Positions 1 to 9,730 of a DNA stretch of 64,000 nt are shown here, one piece after another. Each line of letters starts with the position of its first letter. The first letter of the stretch is position 1. The notes below the pieces were generated by a model. It was not told the origin of the DNA and did not search any database. It was given only the letters and a program-made list of their open reading frames with translations. Source of the stretch: Tetragonia tetragonoides (Eukaryota; Streptophyta; Magnoliopsida; Caryophyllales; Aizoaceae). The position numbers and the translations under genes are program-made. The stretch spans positions 23,041,001-23,105,000 of the forward strand of contig CM076147.1 of assembly GCA_038025085.1 (NCBI GenBank), written 5' to 3'.

Positions 1-51
1 TCTGTTGTCTGAATTTCCTTAATTTTTCGACGAGAATCCAACCGTAGCCTC

Positions 52-57
52 TATATA
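52..57 (+). promoter_or_regulatory. TATA box upstream of antisense DUF7745-like gene A
   Basis: TATATA lies about 90 bases before the ATG at 144, followed by a pyrimidine-rich leader. It drives the plus strand, opposite to the retrotransposon. The second DUF7745-like gene has a TATA box at a similar distance. Confidence 0.5.
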
Positions 58-143
58 GTTGGGTTTCTTTCTCTTCTCTTCTCACCACTTGCTTTGAGCC
101 CTTAGAGAGAGAATTCCTTGAGAGAAAATCCTTAATCTTAACA

Positions 144-1682
144 ATGGTGAACTTTGATGTTGTTTTTGATGCTTGGCTGGCTTCTATGACTGTAGAGGAG
201 AGGTTAGAGCTTACTCCCTTTCACCTCAATGCCTTCTTTCACCTCAAGCAAGTCAAGATTTTGTGGGATTTTCATCATGCTTCCATTGAGTTTTGGGACC
301 CAAAATTCCATGTCTTCCGTTTCGGTGCTCATGAGATGTGCCCTTTTGTGGAGGAGTTCTCCGATATAATTGGCTTTCCAACCGAAATCCCTCCCGCCGT
401 ACCTTGGGAATGCTTTTGTAGGGGATTTTCAGACGTACCTTGGGTTGTCTCCCCGCCAAGCGGGTCAATTACTTCATGGTGAGGATGTTGATCTTGCCAA
501 GCTTGTGACTTTCTTGACCTCCAAGGCCCAGGGTGTGATGGATAAGAGGTACAAGAAACGTGCCTTTGTATTTTGCCTCCTCCATCGTTATTTGTTTGTT
601 GGTGGTAATGAAGATGCTCTTATTCCATCCGAAAAGAAGTTTACCATCAATAGGGGCAAAGCTTGTCTTCTTAGGGTGACCGAGCAAATACAGTGGGATA
701 ACTCTCCTATGCACTTGGTCATGGGAGAGACAATCCTTGCTTTAGATAGGCTCAAGAGCAATCCTCAAGAGTCCTTCACCGGGAGCCCTTTACTCCTTCA
801 AGTAAGTATTGTGATAAAGCCTTAATCTTTGTGGATTTAACTTTATTTTGGTGAAATTCTCATCTTGTATTGACTTGAATTTTTCTTTTGTTGTTTTTGT
901 GCAGATATGGCTTCAAGAGAGACTCCACTTGCTTGAGGCCCCAATAGACACTAGGAAGTTCCTCCCTAAACATTTTCCGGTGAGGCGTCGAAAGTTCTCC
1001 GAATCCTCTCGGGAGGAGTGGATAGCTTACTTCTACACCAACATCCAACCGGCTTGGTTTGTCCCGTGGTGGCGTACTACCAAGATCGTAGTGTGTAGTG
1101 AGAATGTGCCCTTTACGAGGATCATTGGTTTGTATACTTTGACATTCTTCGTGCTGAACCGTCTCCTCCGCCAATATGGCTTAAGGCAAAGGATCCCGAA
1201 CGTAAGCTGTGAACCAACTTGCCAAAGGCCCTTAACATCCTCCTTGGTGTCTAATTGGGAACGGCATTGGAACCGTCGCCAAGTATGGACTAAGCCGGTA
1301 TACCCGTTGTCTAGCGTTTACGAGGAGTGGATTTGGAGCGATGACCATCAAGTCAACCAAAGGCTTCTAGTGGAGGAAAAGGATTTGTTCAAGGCCCGCA
1401 AATATGATGAGCCAAGCAGTGTATGGATAATTCAAATTGATAGGCCCACCTAAACCTTCCAAGCCCCAAACTAAGGCTAAGGGAAAAGGCAAGGCAAAGG
1501 CCCAATCTAAGAAAAGGAAGAATCCGGTCCACTCGGCCAGACAAGTAGCTCCAAATAGGCCCAATGATCACGAGGCCTCTTCTAGCTATGGTAGGGAAAG
1601 ATGGGCTCCAAAAGAACGAATGGAACTCGATGAGCCTAGCGAACCCGTCCAAGAGCCCGAAGTCAAAGACAAGGAGGAGTAG
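144..1682 (+). pseudogene. DUF7745-like protein gene, antisense ORF of element A
   Basis: Two exons are visible. Exon 1 runs 144-801; the intron 802-904 has a GTAAGT donor and a TGTGCAG acceptor; exon 2 starts with Ile-Trp-Leu-Gln at 905. The protein opens MVNFDVVFDAWLASM, has a FWDPKFHVFRFG segment and a WFVPWW segment, and ends in a Lys-rich, NLS-like tail. Three reading frames are used. One shift lies near 395-415, and a second near 1430 separates the main body from the basic tail. The same protein type recurs at 13068-14411. I match it by memory to the plant DUF7745 family, often annotated inside retrotransposons; its function is unknown. It has its own TATA box and lies antisense to pol, ending 440 bases from the pol stop. 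It is probably decayed, unless the shifts are assembly errors. Confidence 0.7.
802..904 (+). other. Intron in antisense DUF7745-like gene A
   Basis: GTAAGTATTG donor and TTTTTGTGCAG acceptor flank an AT-rich 103-base insert between Leu-Leu-Gln and Ile-Trp codons. The homologous gene at 13068 reads straight from Leu-Leu-Gln to Ile-Trp with no insert, which proves the intron boundaries by comparison. Confidence 0.85.
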
Positions 1683-1923
1683 TCCACCTCTAGTTGTCTA
1701 GCAAGTCTTGTCCTTTTTGCTTAGCAGTATAATTCAAATAACGGGTTTGCATGCCCAAGTAGATGTAGTTTAGAATTGCCCTTTTATTTGTTTATTATTT
1801 TTGCACTCCCCTTTTTTTTATTAGATCATGTAATGGACTTTATGCGTATTAATGAAAGACTTGCTTATTTTAGCATTAATCGAATGGATCAAAACTCCCT
1901 TTAGAGATTTATCTTATTAAAGT

Positions 1924-1986
1924 GGCCGGGCCCAAGTTATATGGGTTACCTACATATCCATGCGGAATCAGGCCAATGTAGTTCGT
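1924..1986 (+). other. Conserved noncoding block between aORF and pol (copy A)
   Basis: A GGCCGGGCCC stretch, GGGTTACCTACATATCC and GGAATCAGGCC follow each other, and the same block recurs at 14582-14643. In both elements it sits between the antisense DUF7745-like gene and the integrase end, while the surrounding noncoding sequence has diverged. Similar blocks are familiar from Tat-type elements; the role is unknown. Confidence 0.6.
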
Positions 1987-1998
1987 AAAACCAAATCT

Positions 1999-2000
<2 letters not shown>

Positions 2001-2039
<39 letters not shown>
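2001..2039. repeat. Poly(T) tract of 39 bases
   Basis: An uninterrupted T run (A run on the pol strand) lies directly after the conserved block. A shorter T-rich stretch occupies the same place in element B near 14662-14692, so the A/T tract is part of the element architecture rather than a later retroposon tail. Confidence 0.9.
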
Positions 2040-2122
2040 CGGTCGTGGGTCCCATGTGGACGAGCTTGACCGATTTTGACTTGGATTTGGTGCCTTAGTG
2101 GGCTCTCTCAAAGATTTTCCAT

Positions 2123-3244
2123 TTATGCATAGAATCGCTTAAGTTGGTCCATATTTGTGAGTTGGGTGAACTCGTTGCCGTCTAAATCCATTAGCTTTAC
2201 CGCTACACCGGATAATATTGTCTTGATAATGTATGGGTCGGCCCAATTAGACTTGAACTTTCCCCGAGGGTCGACTACAATTGGTGTTACCTCTTTTAGG
2301 ACTAAGTTTTCTTCTTTTAGTCCTCTAGCCTTGAATCGTTGATCAAAATGTCTTGCCATCCTTGCTTGGTAGACATGACCATAATGTAGGACATTTAGTC
2401 GTCTTTCATCTAATAAGATCAACTGGTCATATCGGGCCTGGACCCAATCCACTTCGGATAATTCATTTTCCAAAGCTATCCTTAAAGAGGGGATTTCTAC
2501 CTCGACTGGGAGTACTGCCTCCATTCCGTATACTAAAGAATAAGGTGTTGCTCCTGTTGAGGATCGAATAATGGTTCTATATCCCCATACTTCGGGTAAT
2601 TCACTTTTCCGTCATTTTAGCTATCATTTGCTTCACGTTCTTGTTTGCGGATTCTACGGCTCCATTCGTTTGTGGCCTGTAAGGTGAAGACTGTCGATGT
2701 TGAATTTTAAACTTAGTGAAAAGCTCGGAAACATCTTTTTTGAATTGGGACCCGTGATCACTTATGATTTCGTGGGGTACCCCATATCTGGTAATGATGT
2801 TGTCATGTATGACTTTGCCACGTGTTTCGACGCTATTCTTGCGTATTAATGAGCTTTCACCCATTTGGTGAAATAGTCTATCGCGACTAGTATGTATTCA
2901 TGGCCTCCTTTTCCTGTAGGGGTGATTTTTCCAATGATGTCAATACCCCATGGAGAGAACGACCATGGTGAAGTGAATGTATGTAGAGGAGTAGGGGGTC
3001 TATGTTGTATATTGGCGTGGAATTGGCATCGTGTGCACTTTCTCACGTATTCGATGCAATCCTTTTCCATCATAGTCCAATAGTATCCTTGCCTTAGGAT
3101 CTTCTTGACCAGGGTGAGTCCATTCATATGGGGACCACATACGCCATTATGTATATCGTTCATGACTTTGTTGACCTCACGTTCCTTTAAGCATAGAAGA
3201 CTTAACCCTTGTGGTGTCTTTTTTATAAAGTTTGCCTTGCACAT
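2123..3244 (-). pseudogene. Element A integrase
   Basis: The N-terminal zinc-finger part ends in CTRCQFHANIQH. The catalytic core shows WGIDIIGKI (first Asp), IISDHGSQF (second Asp) and NGAVESANKN (Glu). The C-terminal part contains KFKSNWADPYIIK, an SH3-like integrase tail, and ends at 2123 with MDQLKRFYA. The frame is broken near 2860 and between 2600 and 2525; at the second place the stretch between the core and the GATPYS segment is shortened by a small deletion. The best relative in the window is the integrase at 14694-16014, which keeps an uninterrupted core. It inserted cDNA when active. Confidence 0.85.
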
Positions 3245-3363
3245 GTATGTATTGTGCGGCTAGTCTTCTTAAAGCTCTTTGTGCCCTAGGTGTTGATTGT
3301 GGAGGGTAATCACCTTTGGCGAGTAGGTTGAGAATGTCGGTAAACCATTCCTCCTCTTCCTCC

Positions 3364-5189
3364 TCATTGGCGAGTACTTCCAGTGCATTTAAAAGGCGGC
3401 TTAGTACACCTTCGAATGTGAATGGGCATGGAGATTATATCATCTGGAATATTTATCATGGAGGCCATTTTTGCTATGGCGTCCGTGAATTGGTTGTCAT
3501 CTCTAGGAAGGTATGTGAAATGGACATGAGTGAAATATTTGGCTATCTTTTCAAGATATTCCTGGTAAGGTGCCAGGGATTCGCTTTTCACTTTCCACTT
3601 TTTGGAGACTTGGTTTATGATGAGAGTTGAATCTCCATATACCTTTAGATCCTTAATTTGTAGTTCTATTGCCGCTTCTAAACCAATGATGCATGCTTCA
3701 TATTCGGCGCCGTTGTTGGTTACCTCATGGTCTAACTTGACGGCTATGGGAGTATGTGCGCCTTCGGGGCTGACTAATAATACTCCTACGCCATAACCTT
3801 TTTGGTTTGATGCTCCGTCAAAGTATAACTGCCAAGTGGTTTCTTCGACACTCATTATTCCTTCGTCGGGAAAGTCATGGGTAGCATCTTCGCTAGTAAC
3901 TGGGTTTTCAGCGAGATGTTCAGAAATGGCATGTCCTTTGATCGCCTTTTGGTGTTCAAAAGTTAGGTCGAATTCTGAAAGCATGACAGTCCATCTTGCT
4001 ATCCTTCCACTAAGGATGGGTTTTTCGAACAAGTACTTTAATGGATTCATCCTTGACTTTATATGGATGGAGTGTTGTAGCATGTAGTGTCGAAGCTTCT
4101 TTGTTGCAGTGTGGAGTAGCGCGTTTTCATATTCTAGGAGTTTCTTGCTATGGTAGTATATTGCCTTTTCATCATCCTCCACCTTTTGGGCCAACATAGC
4201 ACCCATGGTGGTTTTTGTGACTGTTAGGTATAGCATAAGTGGTTTTCCCGGAATTGGCGAAACCAATACGGGTGGATTAGCTAAGTATTCCTTAATCTTG
4301 TCAAAGGCTTGTTGGCATTGATCATCCCAGGTAGATTTAGTGTCCTTTTTGAGCTTTTCGAAGATGGGCTCGCATGTAATAGTCAATTTGGATATGAATC
4401 GACTCATATATTGGAGCCGTCCTAGGAATCCTCTTATCTCCTTTTCATTTTTGGGAGATGGCATGTCTCTTATAGCTTTGATTTTGGTAGGATCAATTTC
4501 AATGCCTCTTGTGCTAATGACGAATCCTAAGAGCTTGCCCGAAGTTACTCCAAATGCGCACTTTTGAGGATTCAATCTCATATTGTAGTTTCGAAACCTG
4601 TCAAAGAATTTCTTTAGAGAGGGTATATGCCCTTCTCTCTCCTTGGATTTGATGATCATATCGTCCATGTACACCTCGGCTTCCTTGTGCATCATGTCAT
4701 GTAGAAGGGAAGTTGCGGTTCTTTGGTATGTTGCTCCCGCATTCTTCAACCCGAAAGGCATGACGGTATAGCAATATGTCCCCATTGGGTTATGAAAGTG
4801 GTTTTCTCCATATCTTCCTCGGCTATTTGTATTTAGTTATACCCTGCATAGCCATCCATGAATGATAAGAGGGCATGTCCTGCGGTATTATCCACCAGTA
4901 CGTCTATATGCGACAAGGGAAAGTCGTACTTTGGACTTGCCTTGTTTAGATCTCTAAAATCAACGCACATCCTTACTTTGCCATCCTTTTTTGGAACGGG
5001 CACTATGTTAGCAACCCATTCTGGATATTGAGCAACCCTAATAAAACCTGCGGCGAGCTGTTTTTGCACCTCTTCTTTGATTTTCAGTGTCCACTCAGGT
5101 TTCATTCTCCGAAGTTTTTGCTTCACTGGTTTTGAATCCGGATTGAGCGGTATTGTATGCTGTGCTATCTCACGACTTATGCCCGACAT
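3364..5189 (-). pseudogene. Element A reverse transcriptase, RNase H and second RNase H
   Basis: The RT N-terminal part (5189-4833) has the KKDGKVRMCVDFRDLNKA motif. A TAA stop at 4833-4835 falls where related elements have Gln in GYNQI, consistent with a CAA to TAA change. The rest (4785-3364) carries VMPFGLKNAGATYQR, the catalytic YMDD in EVYMDDMIIKS, an RT-coupled RNase H, and then a second RNase H with WQLYFDGAS, NNGAEYEA and GDSTLIINQV. This extra archaeal-type RNase H is diagnostic of the Tat lineage. The 3' end fades into a frame break before integrase at 3244. Confidence 0.88.
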
Positions 5190-5219
5190 ATCTTTGTAGG
5201 ACCAAGAGAAAACGTCTAT

Positions 5220-5888
5220 CTATTCTTTTAAGAGATTTATAAAGCTTTCTCGCTCTTTGGGAGTTAACGATAAGCCAATGCGCACCTGGCGCGGCTCTTG
5301 ATCGTTTGCAAGATTGGTTAATTCTGTTTCTTCCACAATTGAAGTCTTTTGTTCATGCTCTAATAGTGCTTTAGTTACTTCTTTGGGCAATTGTTGTTCA
5401 TCTTTTGAATTATTAGCTACTAAGTAATCCAAGAAGTAAGTAGAATCAGTAACTATTTCATTGATAGAGGAAATTGGAACATCAACTGAGCCATTACTAT
5501 TGGCTTTAACATCATTAGACTTGCAAACAAAATTAGACATAGATTTGGGTGGACCACCCGACTCTACTATATTAGACTCGTCTTCAGAATCAGACTCAGT
5601 CCGGTCGAAATCAGTGTCGGTGTCAGGCTTGGATTTTTCGGAGATCATGATCTTGATTTTCTTTCCGTTGGCTCTTGTCCAGCTTATGATGCGTTTCTGC
5701 TTTGTGAGTTGACCCTCGTTTGGAGTGATCAATTTAGTTGGGTCAAAGTTCGCATCTTGAATTGTATTATTGACGTTGTGGAGCTCTTCATCTTTTGGAT
5801 GGCGATGCTCTTGTCCAAATAATAGACCCAAAGCGTTGTTCGATGTGTTCTCTACCCAATCAAAGTTCAGCCTCCTTCTCACAGGCAA
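5220..5888 (-). CDS. Element A gag-RT linker region, protease not recognised
   Basis: The 222-residue frame lies between the gag knuckles and RT. It is rich in Asp, Glu, Ser and Asn in the middle and ends SLTPKERESFINLLKE before a TAG stop. The next codons, IDVFSWSYKDMSG, continue the usual pre-RT segment, so the stop interrupts one polyprotein. I looked for a retroviral-type DTG or DSG protease motif and did not find one; the protease has probably been deleted or is too diverged to see. Confidence 0.5.
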   Translation of the reverse strand: MPVRRRLNFDWVENTSNNALGLLFGQEHRHPKDEELHNVNNTIQDANFDPTKLITPNEGQLTKQKRIISWTRANGKKIKIMISEKSKPDTDTDFDRTESDSEDESNIVESGGPPKSMSNFVCKSNDVKANSNGSVDVPISSINEIVTDSTYFLDYLVANNSKDEQQLPKEVTKALLEHEQKTSIVEETELTNLANDQEPRQVRIGLSLTPKERESFINLLKE

Positions 5889-5937
5889 AGGAGGGATGAA
5901 GGTGATCCTTCCTTTGTTAAGGGTATCGGATAAGGTC

Positions 5938-6659
5938 TCATATCATGCAGATGACCCCCTTGTCGACGAGGTCTTGTATCTTGCGTTCCAGGTGTACACA
6001 CTCGTCCGTATGATGTCCTCTTCCTCGATGATAGATGCAAAAAGAAGTATTGTTCCAGTCCTTACTCTTGTTTCCTGGATCTGGATCGGGTGTTGGCCGG
6101 ATGGATCCTAGAATACATTTCCAAAAAAGATCCTGAAAGATTTGAGTTGGGGTTGAAAGGATGGAGGTATATCCCCTTCTTGGCATTCGGCTATCGTACT
6201 CTTTCCCGGGATTGGCGGTGTTTTTGCAGCTGTATGGTTGAACTTCTATGAGATCTTGAATCCAGTGTTTTAGTGCCCAACATTCTTCGGTGTCGTGGCC
6301 TCTTCCCCTGTGGTAATTGAAAAACTTACGTGGGTACCAGGCAATCCCTGGAGAGACAGGATCAGGAGTAGGTCCCAGTATTTCAAGAGTGTGAGTAAGA
6401 TGGAGAGGTAATGGGGAGAAGTCCCTTTTGGTCATATCCCTCATGGATGGGGCGTGACTGAGTGGGAGATTTATGCTTTGTTGGAGGATAGATGTGGACC
6501 GCGCTTCTGCGTCCTCTCTTTCTTTTCTCTTCATCTCGATATTAGCTACCTCTTCGTCTATTTGTTTTAGACCAACAATGATTTCCCTGAGCAACTCCTC
6601 CAATGATTTCTTGGGGGTGTTTTTCGTTGTTTGAATGTCATCTTCCTCATCACTGTTAT
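5938..6659 (-). pseudogene. Element A gag C-terminal region, truncated
   Basis: Two zinc-knuckle-like repeats are visible, FFNYHRGRGHDTEECWALK and FCIYHRGRGHHTDECVHLE, of the Cys/His type found in Tat gag (the first has Asn in place of the leading Cys). Upstream is a charged helical segment (EELLREIIVGLKQIDEEV). The frame continues past the first Met to 6659 (NNSDEEDDIQTTKNTPKKS) and stops at the LTR edge at 6660, so the gag N-terminus is missing. Confidence 0.75.
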
Positions 6660-7478
6660 TGTAAGGACCCGAGATTTTCGTCCAATCCTTTTCTTACGAA
6701 GTGTATTGGTTTACACGGAGTGCGTCCTTATAGAAAACTTGTAAGTTGGGGGTTTAGATAAGTTCAAGGGACCATCGAGTTAGAAAAATTTTTGAAAAGA
6801 CTTGAATTGAATAAAAACCATGAAAGAGGTCACAAATCTGCTATTGGCGTTTTATCGAAGGGACAAACCGAAGGGACAAGCCGAAGGGACAACCCAATAG
6901 CGCGAAAAGTGAACTGATCATGTTTTTAGAAAGACTCCCGCTCATATAGAACACATGAGTACCCAAGCATAAAGGGTTCGGGGGCGAAGGTACGAGGTGG
7001 GAAGGTGTTAGGCACCCAACTCGCCCGTTTATAACGGCCTCTACTAACTCAAGTTTGCTTAATAATTTAAAGACATGATTCCCACACAAACCGGATTAAC
7101 AACCTAGACTTAGACTATTAATTGGTTCACCACAAGCATCACAAAATTTATTTTTAACCCTTATTTAGACATGCATTCGATTGGCAAATGGAGCATTACA
7201 ACGACCAGACATGCTTGAAAAGACAATATTTAGTAAGCAATAAAATACGTTATTCTAGCATGATATCTACATTATGACTACTAGAAAATAAACAATTAGG
7301 CAATTAATTTAATTTGAGCCCTCAGGAATTTGTACCTGAACTGTAGGCTATATTTGACAAGAATAGTAAAACAAGATCTCAAGTTTGGAAGAAAGAGGGG
7401 GAAGCTCGGTGTCAATACTCCCGAGAATAGAGGTTGTCAACTGTAGACTGTGTGTTTTGAACTGGGGTTGAAGTGTTG

Positions 7479-7486
7479 TTTATATA
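7479..7486 (-). promoter_or_regulatory. LTR TATA box
   Basis: TATATAAA on the minus strand within CCTATATAAACAAC, followed downstream by CAACCCCAG and a leader. It confirms the minus orientation of this LTR. Confidence 0.6.
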
Positions 7487-7567
7487 GGCGTGGGGAAGTA
7501 GGGTTGGACGACAAAAATTGAGCTGAAAAACGATACGGGCTTGAAAAATGAGCCGGGCCCGAAGCAG

Positions 7568-7619
7568 GGTCAGCGGCGCTAGCGGCCCTGCGACTTATTC
7601 CAGGGCCGCTGACGGCTCT
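7568..7619. repeat. GCTAGCGGC repeat cluster 1 (in LTR)
   Basis: GGCGCTAGCGGCC and GGGCCGCTGACGGCTC lie close together in a GC-rich island. Stronger clusters of the same motif occur at 9344-9429 and 12842-12930. Confidence 0.7.
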
Positions 7620-7629
7620 CAGCAGCCAG

Positions 7630-7658
7630 CTGGATGTCGTCATAATGACGACATCCAG
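7630..7658. repeat. 29-bp near-perfect palindrome
   Basis: Two perfect 14-base arms (CTGGATGTCGTCAT and its complement) flank a single central A. It lies just left of GC cluster 1 and inside the LTR, upstream of the minus-strand TATA box. It could be a cruciform or a dimeric protein-binding site. Confidence 0.85.
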
Positions 7659-7946
7659 TCTATTTTTATTTTTCGGAGGAATTTTTGTATTCCGAAAAAT
7701 ATGAAAAGACCGTTTTACCTTTGGACGGTAAAAGATGGTTCTACCCCTAAATCGCATCTTGGCGACCGAGAGTCGGAAAAAGGCGTGAGACGTGTCATTA
7801 GAAAGCTCTTGAACGGGGCTTCTGAATGAAATGGAATGAAGGAGTGTTTGGAGGAAAAACCTAAGACCTTATCTTAACTATTAAAGAAAAAATAGCAGTT
7901 CAAGTTTATAAATTACTCCTTTCATCATCGGGCTTTTGCGGAGAAA

Positions 7947-7975
7947 TCTGTAGACGCTTTTTTGGCGTCTACAGA
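7947..7975. repeat. Hairpin at LTR boundary
   Basis: Perfect 11-base arms TCTGTAGACGC and GCGTCTACAGA surround a 7-base loop TTTTTTG. The right arm contains the LTR terminus TGTAGACG (minus strand), so the LTR start itself is folded into the stem. Confidence 0.85.
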
Positions 7976-7990
7976 AGCCCCCACTTTGAT
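7974..7990 (-). other. Polypurine tract of element B
   Basis: On the minus strand the tract reads CAAAGTGGGGGCTTC immediately before the LTR start. It is the expected plus-strand primer position for a minus-strand element. Confidence 0.55.
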
Positions 7991-8383
7991 CGAGCTTGAG
8001 TAAAAGCGAAGATCAAAGTACTCCGAAGGCGACATGCAGGATGCTGATATGCACATGGTGTGTGAGAGTGTACAGTATGCATGCATATGAAGACAAACCT
8101 GAGTTGGGACACGCTCGTAGTGTGCTAAGATTTCATCTCTGTGAACACAAGAGAAAATAAAGGTTATGGTAGCAGGATAGAACACCGCTCGTAGATGGTC
8201 TAAACGTCTGCTGGGGACCTGTATTCAGAGTGAATGAAAAAGTTAGTTATACTTTGAGAATGATCAACGCGGAGTGCTTCGACAAACAGTGACTAAACAC
8301 CGCTCGGCGGATGTCGAGATCTCGTCCCTGTTATAAGAAACGAAAAATTCAACGAGATAAGCGCGATTAAAAATAATTGGCCA
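7991..8383. other. 3' UTR of element B, no gene seen
   Basis: The stretch has two similar segments around AACACCGCTCGTAGATG (near 8183) and AACACCGCTCGGCGGATG (near 8299), about 116 bases apart, indicating an old internal duplication. I see no coding frame. Confidence 0.5.
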
Positions 8384-8720
8384 TAAAGTGGTTAGGACAT
8401 ATGAACAGTTTAAATGCAATAGCTTAAGCAATCATTGACTGAAACATATAAAAAATAATGGACAGTATAACTACAACAGTTTAAGCAATCATTGACTGAC
8501 ACAAAAATAAGTAACCTCGTAGAAGGGATGCTTTAACCGCAATAGCTTAAGCGGTCATTGACTGGCCCAAAAATTTGTAACCTCGCAGAGGGACTGACCC
8601 CAAAAATTTGTAATATCGTAGAGGGACTGACCCCAAAAATTTGTAACCTCGCAGAGGGACTGACCCCAAAAATTTGTAATTTCGCAGAGGGACTGGCCCC
8701 AAAAATTTGTAATATTTGGT
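8384..8720. repeat. Tandem repeats in 3' UTR (about 60-bp and exact 33-bp periods)
   Basis: The left part has three copies of a unit containing AGCTTAAGCAATCATTGACTG or close variants. The right part has five copies of AAAAATTTGTAA starting at 8569, 8602, 8635, 8668 and 8701, an exact 33-base spacing, with CGCAGAGGGACTGACCCC between them. Tandem repeats in the 3' UTR next to the polypurine tract are a known property of Tat/Ogre-like elements and a known source of satellites. Confidence 0.9.
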
Positions 8721-8925
8721 AAGGCCAACAGGTTTTCCGGGCTTAAATTATTTTTGGGCGCTCTGGGCGGTAAGAGTTGTCGTTGTGTAGATCCGAGTTT
8801 CAGTATCCGAGACCTGCAAAAATAAACGGGTTAGTTTTACCTGAAAATAGTTGGTACCGTAAAATAGGCCAACTGTCGAATTTGAACTTGTGGGCCAGAG
8901 TGCTTCGCTCCCGCGCGCTTGGTAC

Positions 8926-9241
8926 TAGAGCTGGCAAAAACTGACCCGACCCGATGACCGACCCGAACTCGACCCGCCATAGACCCAACCGAAACCCGAC
9001 CCGACAAGATTCCAACCCGAAATGACCCGACTCATTTTGACCCGAGACCGAAATGACCCGACCCAAACCCGACCCGAATCCGAATGTTGTGAGACAATAT
9101 TTGTCAAACCCGTTGGGTAACCCGAAACCGAACCTGTATTTGACCCGATATATTCGACCCGTATTTAACCCGACCCGTATTTAACCCGACCCGTATTTGA
9201 CCGACCGAAACCCGACCCGACCGACCCGTTTGTCAGGTCTA
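8926..9241. mobile_element. hAT-type MITE built of CCCGAC-like heptamers
   Basis: The 316-bp element has imperfect terminal inverted repeats, TAGAGCTGGCAAAA and (complement of the right end) TAGACCTGACAAAC, which match at 11 of 14 positions. It is flanked by a perfect 8-bp target duplication CTTGGTAC at 8918-8925 and 9242-9249. The interior is almost wholly degenerate ACCCGACCCGAA units. The 8-bp duplication and TAG-type ends assign it to the hAT superfamily. It has no coding capacity. Confidence 0.88.
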
Positions 9242-9343
9242 CTTGGTACTGATATTTGCCGCAAATGAACTGAAGTAACGAACTTTAGACTGGAAAAAGG
9301 GGTCGTGGGTCAGCAGTGGGGCCCGTGTGTGCAAGTCTGCAGG

Positions 9344-9429
9344 GCCGCTAGCGGCCCAGGCCAGCGCCGCTAGCGGCGCTGGGCCTTGGAGTGAGGCCGC
9401 TAGCGGCTCTGGCCAACGCCGCTAGCGGC
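9344..9429. repeat. Cluster of four GCCGCTAGCGGC palindromes
   Basis: Perfect 12-bp palindromes lie at 9344-9355, 9366-9377, 9396-9407 and 9418-9429. The second extends to an 18-bp palindrome, AGCGCCGCTAGCGGCGCT. Start-to-start spacings are 22, 30 and 22 bases. The cluster precedes the transcribed leader of the PMD gene. Confidence 0.9.
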
Positions 9430-9564
9430 GCTGGGCTTGAGCCAAATAAATGGTTTCAGCGATTATTTATTCTTTTTCGCGTGCCATTTTCTTCTTCCTC
9501 GCCGAGCCACTGTCGAGAGCAACCTTCAAGCTTCCTCCATTGTTGAGTGCTTCACTTCACTTGA

Positions 9565-9705
9565 GGTAAGTCGATTCTTGTCCGTTTTCTTCGGTTTTTG
9601 TCTTGAACTTACTTATTTTTCCGCCTAGTTGCGGAATTTTGGGTTGCATTGTTGAATGGGTGCTTGTTTCTTGCGAATCTGAAACTTTTATTTTCCCACT
9701 CGTAG
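9565..9705 (+). other. 5' UTR intron of PMD gene
   Basis: CACTTGAG is followed by a GTAAGTCG donor, and CCCACTCGTAG is an acceptor 26 bases before the ATG. Both match plant splice sites well, so the leader of the PMD gene is itself spliced. Confidence 0.6.
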
Positions 9706-9730
9706 AGAGAGAAAACTCCATTGTGTTCCC

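Larger units (their letters stand above)
1..6659 (-). mobile_element. Tat-lineage Ty3/gypsy retrotransposon A, partial
   Basis: On the minus strand the order is gag zinc-knuckle region, linker, reverse transcriptase, RNase H, a second RNase H, integrase. A DUF7745-like gene then lies on the opposite strand toward the 3' end. The dual RNase H and an antisense extra ORF past pol are features known for the Tat lineage (Ogre, Retand, Grande and relatives). The 3' LTR would lie left of the window. The gag coding frame is still open when it stops at 6659/6660, where a TG-starting LTR of another element begins, so the 5' part was displaced by that insertion. The element carries stop codons and frameshifts and is not autonomous. 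Confidence 0.8.
6660..7973 (-). repeat. LTR of element B (3' LTR, minus orientation)
   Basis: On the plus strand it begins TGTAAGGACCCGAG and ends GCGTCTACA, giving TG...CA ends. Right of it, on the minus strand, a purine tract AAAGTGGGGGCTTC precedes the LTR start TGTAGACGCC. This fixes it as a 3' LTR of a minus-strand element. A minus-strand TATA box sits inside, followed by a pyrimidine-rich leader. The block AGGTGTTAGGCACCCAAC near 7003 resembles a motif often seen in Tat-type LTRs. It interrupts the gag frame of element A at its left edge. Confidence 0.7.

Noticed and set aside
6660..7973. Solo LTR interpretation
   Set aside because: No matching 5-bp duplication follows 7973, and a polypurine tract and 3' UTR repeats adjoin the right side, so internal sequence is attached.
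8560..8720. Possible CRISPR-like array from regular spacing
   Set aside because: Units are directly adjacent 33-bp tandem repeats without unique spacers, in a plant retroelement 3' UTR.
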